The notes under the pieces: generated by a model
The model's database searches: none
Seen by the model: only the letters and a program-made list of their open reading frames with translations
What the model was told of the DNA's origin: nothing
NCBI GenBank assembly: GCA_028023455.1
Contig: JAQFVV010006509.1
Span: 867,529-931,528, forward strand
DNA: 64,000 nt
Direction of reading: 5' to 3'
Source of the DNA: Epiperipatus broadwayi
Taxonomy: Eukaryota > Onychophora > Udeonychophora > Euonychophora > Peripatidae
In this document: one piece after another, positions 59,386-64,000 of the stretch
How the letters are laid out: each line of letters starts with the position of its first letter
How positions within the stretch are numbered: position 1 is the stretch's first letter
Translations under genes and position numbers: made by a program

Positions 59386-62300
59386 ATTAACCAATTTAAC
59401 TTTTTTTTTTTTCAAATGATAAAATTAAATTTCTCTCCTTTTTTCCTTTATAGATTAAACCAAAAACTATTGCTGATTAACAAGCTATATATATATTCAA
59501 TAAATAAATAAAAAAACAGAAAATATTAATAATCCATAATATTAAAATCATGGAACTTAAAATTACTATTATTTATATTTCAGTTTACAAAAAAATTTAG
59601 ACTTTTTTTTTTCTATATGTATGTGTGTGTGTGTGTGTAAAGTATACGTACGCATGCATGTCATATTTAACAAGTAATTATTTTTAAATAATAATGAAAA
59701 CAGTAAAAAAAAAAAAAAAGTTACAAAAAAAAAATCCTAAATCGAGTTCTAGAATTTTAAATTTCAATTAAAATTTACATAAGAATTGTAAAGAATGAAA
59801 AAAGGAAAAAAAAACGTACTGTGGAAAAAAAAATCAATCAAATTTCTAAGATGTTATTTTCTATTTAGCACCTCAAACACCAGGTGCAGGGTGAAAAGTA
59901 TGCCAAAAATATTTACGACTATAAGTATAGGGGAAGGGATAGAATACTTGTTTATAATAATAAATAGTTAATAGTTTTTTTCTTGGTGGGGGAGGGGGGA
60001 GTTAATAAAAAGTTAGGAAAAAATCTATACAATTTACTGTAGAACTAGTAATTTTTTGAAAAGTATATTATATAATTTATAAAAGTTTTTTCCCCTAAAT
60101 AATCTTACAAATACTGATTATAAATCACTACTAATAATTAAGTTTAAAACAAATTGGTGCTCTTTAACACAAGTATGTTTATATATTTACATTAAGACCT
60201 CTAGCGTCAATTTCTGTATAAATATATATTGTTTATACGTTGTTTCATTTTCTGACCTACTAAGTTGTGTACATGCTTGTGCATATGATCTGGAGTTCGA
60301 ATTTGAATGAAATCCAGCATATTTTTCGAGTGTCTGAAGTTTTCTAAGTAAACCATTTTCTTGTGATAGATAATTGACACATAATAAATTCAGCAAAAAA
60401 AAATATTAATCCTTAAATAGATATTTATCTTTTTATAATCGGAGAGTAAAGATATAAGTTAATATGAGTTAGTCAGATTAGCAAATCTGCTGACCATATA
60501 GCAAAAATACATTTTTGATAGGTTACACCTTTCATCATTTTTATTATATTCTAATGACTTTAATTTCATAGCCAAAATTTGACAACTAAGATTTTATTGT
60601 CTTAAAATAAATTTTTTTTCGTGAAGAATCAATATTTTTAAAGTTGTAGTTTATGCCAAACATATATATAAAACAGTATTTAATAAATTTTGAATATCAC
60701 GTAAGCTTAATACAATTTAGAACAGTTTCTGCTTTATAATAAAAAGCACAACTAAAAAAAAATTAAATTAAATTATGTATTAACAATTTGTATAAAATAA
60801 TCACTACCACCCTATATATATGAGGAGGGAGTAAAAAACCAGAAGCACTCTCTGATATGCGCACTTGTTGTAGTATATGCTTTTGATATTACATACTTTT
60901 TGCAGGAACCCTTCTGCATCAATCAGTCACATGGCATCATTGTGTAAAATTTTGGTTTCAGGCAGTACTTTTTTTTTTTTTAAATGTATTTTGCATCTTT
61001 GTCTTTTTTTTTTAAATAATGGCTGAAATGTTCACATTAATGCTAATTTGTTTTTTTATGCAAATGGCATTTTTCTTCCAGATTCAGTTCATAATGGTCA
61101 GACATTTAGTTCTAAAGCATTTATATGATATGGTAAAATGTAAACATCTCTTTTTTGCAAAGAAAATAATGCAAAGTCCACCCCAACATTGCCATTTCTC
61201 AAAGCCTTGAATATGAAATACTTTTTAATTAAATTCAGCATGACCAAGCTTATCTATCAGCTATATTCACTCGATCTCACTTTGTGTAATTTTTTTATCT
61301 CTTGAATGAAAAATGTCTCATTTTTTTTGTGTGGCTTTTGAACTGGGGCAAAGGGGGTGGGATGATAAAATACTGGACTACTTCAAAAAGTGACAAACTT
61401 GTTTAGATCAGTACAATGCATTAAATAGTCTATATGTTTTAAAGCAATTCTATTTGCAACACCTAAAAATAAATATCCATTTTTTTATTACAAAATTTTG
61501 GTTATTTTTGAATCTCCTTGTGTATATCAAAATAGTTACTTCAATCTATTTCTAATACTATGACAATATTATATATAAGAATTTTAAGATGTTTTTATAA
61601 CATTTTTAACAGCAAACACTTTATATTTATGATTAATTTGAATATAGAAAAGATTGGCGATGCATCATAACAATTATATATTTTTAATATATTATTATAT
61701 TGTATTTAACTTTTTTTTGTTTTTGTTATTAAAGATACTAAAAGACAATGTTTTGTATAATTTTTACTTTTTAATCTTTTACCTAATCCTATAATTAAGT
61801 ATGCATGTCAAAACAGTGATAAAATCAAAATTAGATTTTTATCACTATTTGCAAAAATATATACTCCAATCATTTACATTTACTATGCAATTATCTTTTC
61901 TTATTATTAATATTATCACATTTGTGATTAAATTTTTATTTAGTATCTTATTTTTAATAATAAATTAAAATTTATTACTTAACTTGTTTATTTATTTATT
62001 TACTTTTTTTGCTGTTAAAATTTTCAAAACTGGCTCAATTGCTATTTTTTTAATTAAATCTATTTTGATTTTTTTAAAGTTCTGTTCTCTTTTGATGAAT
62101 TGTATTGAGTAATCTATTATTAAGTTTCTTAAATCTATGTTTTTAATTAAATCAAACATGCATTTTCTCTGCTAATATTTTGATAAAAATTATATTTATT
62201 TTTATATAATCTTTCTTTAATGACTCCTAAATTTTATTAAATTCAATCATTTCTTTTTTGTATTTATAAACTTTGGTTTTTATTTTATTTTATGTTAATA

Positions 62301-64000
62301 AATTGTTATTTTTGATCATATAATTGTGATTGCAAACTGGTCTCTAATTTATTCTGTGTATTCTCACAGAGTTAGTTATTATTCACTGTTTTCAAAGCAA
62401 TTTTTTAATTTTATTTCATAGATATCTTTCACATTTATTTCCATTCAAATTTTATTAAAATTTAAGTAAGTCTTTAGTTTAGATTTTCTTTTAGATACAA
62501 ATTTGATTTTTATACCTGATTTGCATATTATTTAATTTTTTAATAATTTTATTTATTGTTTTGCATAAATATTTGTTTATTTTTAAGTTATTGTAATATT
62601 ATTTAAAACTTCATTAATGATCTGAAATAAATTTTGCATATATATGTTGAAGTATTTTATAAATTGTGTAATTATTCTTTCTTTGAGTTTTTGTTTTTTC
62701 ATTCAGTTATGATTATGCTGCATGCCACCAGAAATGCATTAAGCTGAAAGGAAAACAATAAACATTAAAGAAAAGCACATCAACACATATGTGTACAGTT
62801 TAAATTATAAACATTACAAGCATAAATCTAAACTAGTCAATATATAATTAAAATTACCCCAAATACAAAATTCAAACAGACCAGCAAAAAAATAATATTA
62901 AAACACAACCAAAGGTTTCACTGCTACAAGCAGACTTCTCAAGTGTAAAGAACTACAAAAACTACACAATATGTTTCACAGTAATTTTTAAATTAAATTT
63001 GCATAAAATGTATATATTTTTTCTCTCTCAGGTGTGGTTTGAGATCAAGTTGATAATTTTGAAGTGATGATCTTCAGTATGTGACCATCATCAGCCATAT
63101 GCTGGGCAGCCATCTATAATGATTGCCACAATACATGTTCATCATTGGCTCTCAGTTAGGTAACCATTTGTAATGGGATGGGGGTATCGAAAAAAGAGAA
63201 AGGGTTTGAATTATATATATACTTTTTCCCCTCACTTTCTGCAAAAAAATATAATAATAATAAAATAGGACTAGCTCAGATAAATGGTTATGCTCAGCTA
63301 AAATACATCTAATCGATAATAAAGATATTCTATGATACTATCTATTATTGAACTAGCTCTAACTAATAAGAAATAATAAATGGTTTGGTTTTATAAATTA
63401 AATAAATAAAATAATAATAAAATCATGAGACAATGCAGTGAAGTACAAGTAGTAAAGAATTACATTGAACTAATATCCGACAGGCAATGGCATAAGAATA
63501 TTCCCCTCTCCTATTATTTCAAATAATAACAAATTTATAGCATTCTTACGACTTTAAAATAATAATCAATTAAATATAATATTGATATATAAATCCTAAT
63601 CACTTTCTTAAAAATAATATGACTATGTTAATCTCAGGTTCTTTAAACTAATTTGAATCATTTAAATTTCTGTAGTCAAGTATGATAAGGGATTTTATAT
63701 CATCCTAAACTACACCTAACTAATAATAACAAATAATAATAATCACCTTCAATGTATTAGTATCAATCTTATTTACTTTTCAAAGTTATGGAATTATTAT
63801 TGTTATTATTAATAATATAGTATAATCTTTTAGCTTTCATGTGGCATCTTAAATAAAATATATGATATAATCTGATAATCTGTGAAAATATGTGGCAACA
63901 AATGATATTATAATTCTGTGTAATAAATTATATAATTAATTTATGACCATAATGCTAATAATGATGTAAAATAAAAACTTCTCAAATAAATTGTATTAAA
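59386..64000. other. AT-rich DNA, no recognisable gene
   Basis: Only short AT-driven frames. (TG)n lies at about 59,621-59,637. The patch at 62.93-63.18 kb (GTGACCATCATCAGCC and neighbours) has more balanced composition and may be an old repeat. It has no second copy in the window. Confidence 0.45.

Noticed and set aside
63040-63110. Minus-strand CTGATGATGGTCACATACTGAAG looked like another hammerhead
   Set aside because: GAAA is absent (AAGA or GAAG), the first stem II pair fails, and no closing stem I was found.

Overview
This is AT-rich nuclear DNA (roughly three quarters A+T) of an invertebrate animal. The evidence is long (TA)n and (ATT)n microsatellites, tRNA-derived SINEs, LINEs of two clades, a Penelope-like element, a hAT-like element, and the absence of any intact conserved protein gene. 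A mollusc (such as a cephalopod) or another lophotrochozoan would fit, but nothing seen fixes the species. The window reads as gene desert or intron. Every recognisable coding stretch is a decayed transposable element.

Layout. 0.96-2.94 kb: non-autonomous hAT-like element with an 8-bp target duplication. 3.3-3.9 kb: local direct and inverted repeats. 5.8-6.2 kb: 3' fragment of an RTE-like LINE. 6.6-7.2 kb: foldback element plus a second hairpin. 8.3-9.7 kb: two opposed arrays of a repeat that combines a hammerhead self-cleaving ribozyme with a tRNA-like end, followed by a near-perfect palindrome. 10.4 kb: long (ATT)n. 12.6-16.6 kb: minus-strand Penelope-like element with tandem terminal repeats and a nested SINE. 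17.4 kb: second SINE. 18.4-24.0 kb: broken L1/Tx1-type LINE. 24.5-26.5 kb: unclassified decayed coding remnant. 28.1, 32.0 and 32.5 kb: tandem and spaced duplications and a 93-bp (TA)n. 30.2-30.9 kb: second head-to-head ribozyme repeat. 36.7 kb: palindrome. 37.4, 43.2 and 51.8 kb: decayed single copies of the ribozyme repeat. 42.9 kb: a hammerhead of a different sequence family. 44.3-44.6 kb: compact palindromic ribozyme repeat. 45.9-48.7 kb: broken RTE-like LINE between long direct repeats. 52.6-54.3 kb: CpG-retaining block with CRE-, CCAAT-, C/EBP- and PBX/MEIS-like sites, the best candidate for a host promoter or enhancer. 57.5 kb: truncated SINE. 58.1 kb: tRNA-Gly(UCC)-like sequence. The rest, including nearly all of 59.4-64 kb, shows nothing recognisable.

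The most interesting system is the ribozyme repeat. The shared sequence has a bulged stem I, a CUGAUGA core, a stem II hairpin, GAAA, a tiny stem III, an AUA or AUC cleavage triplet, and a tRNA-like A/B-box segment 30-40 nt downstream. On the plus strand two ribozymes lie exactly 476 nt apart, as expected if a tandem transcript is cut into unit-length RNA (retrozyme-like, also recalling the hammerhead-bearing SINE-like Sm-alpha repeats of schistosomes). Stem I differs between copies by changes that keep pairing. Three loci are arranged head to head, so the repeat lies in outward-facing inverted pairs. A second, unrelated hammerhead at 42.9 kb suggests several ribozyme lineages in this genome.
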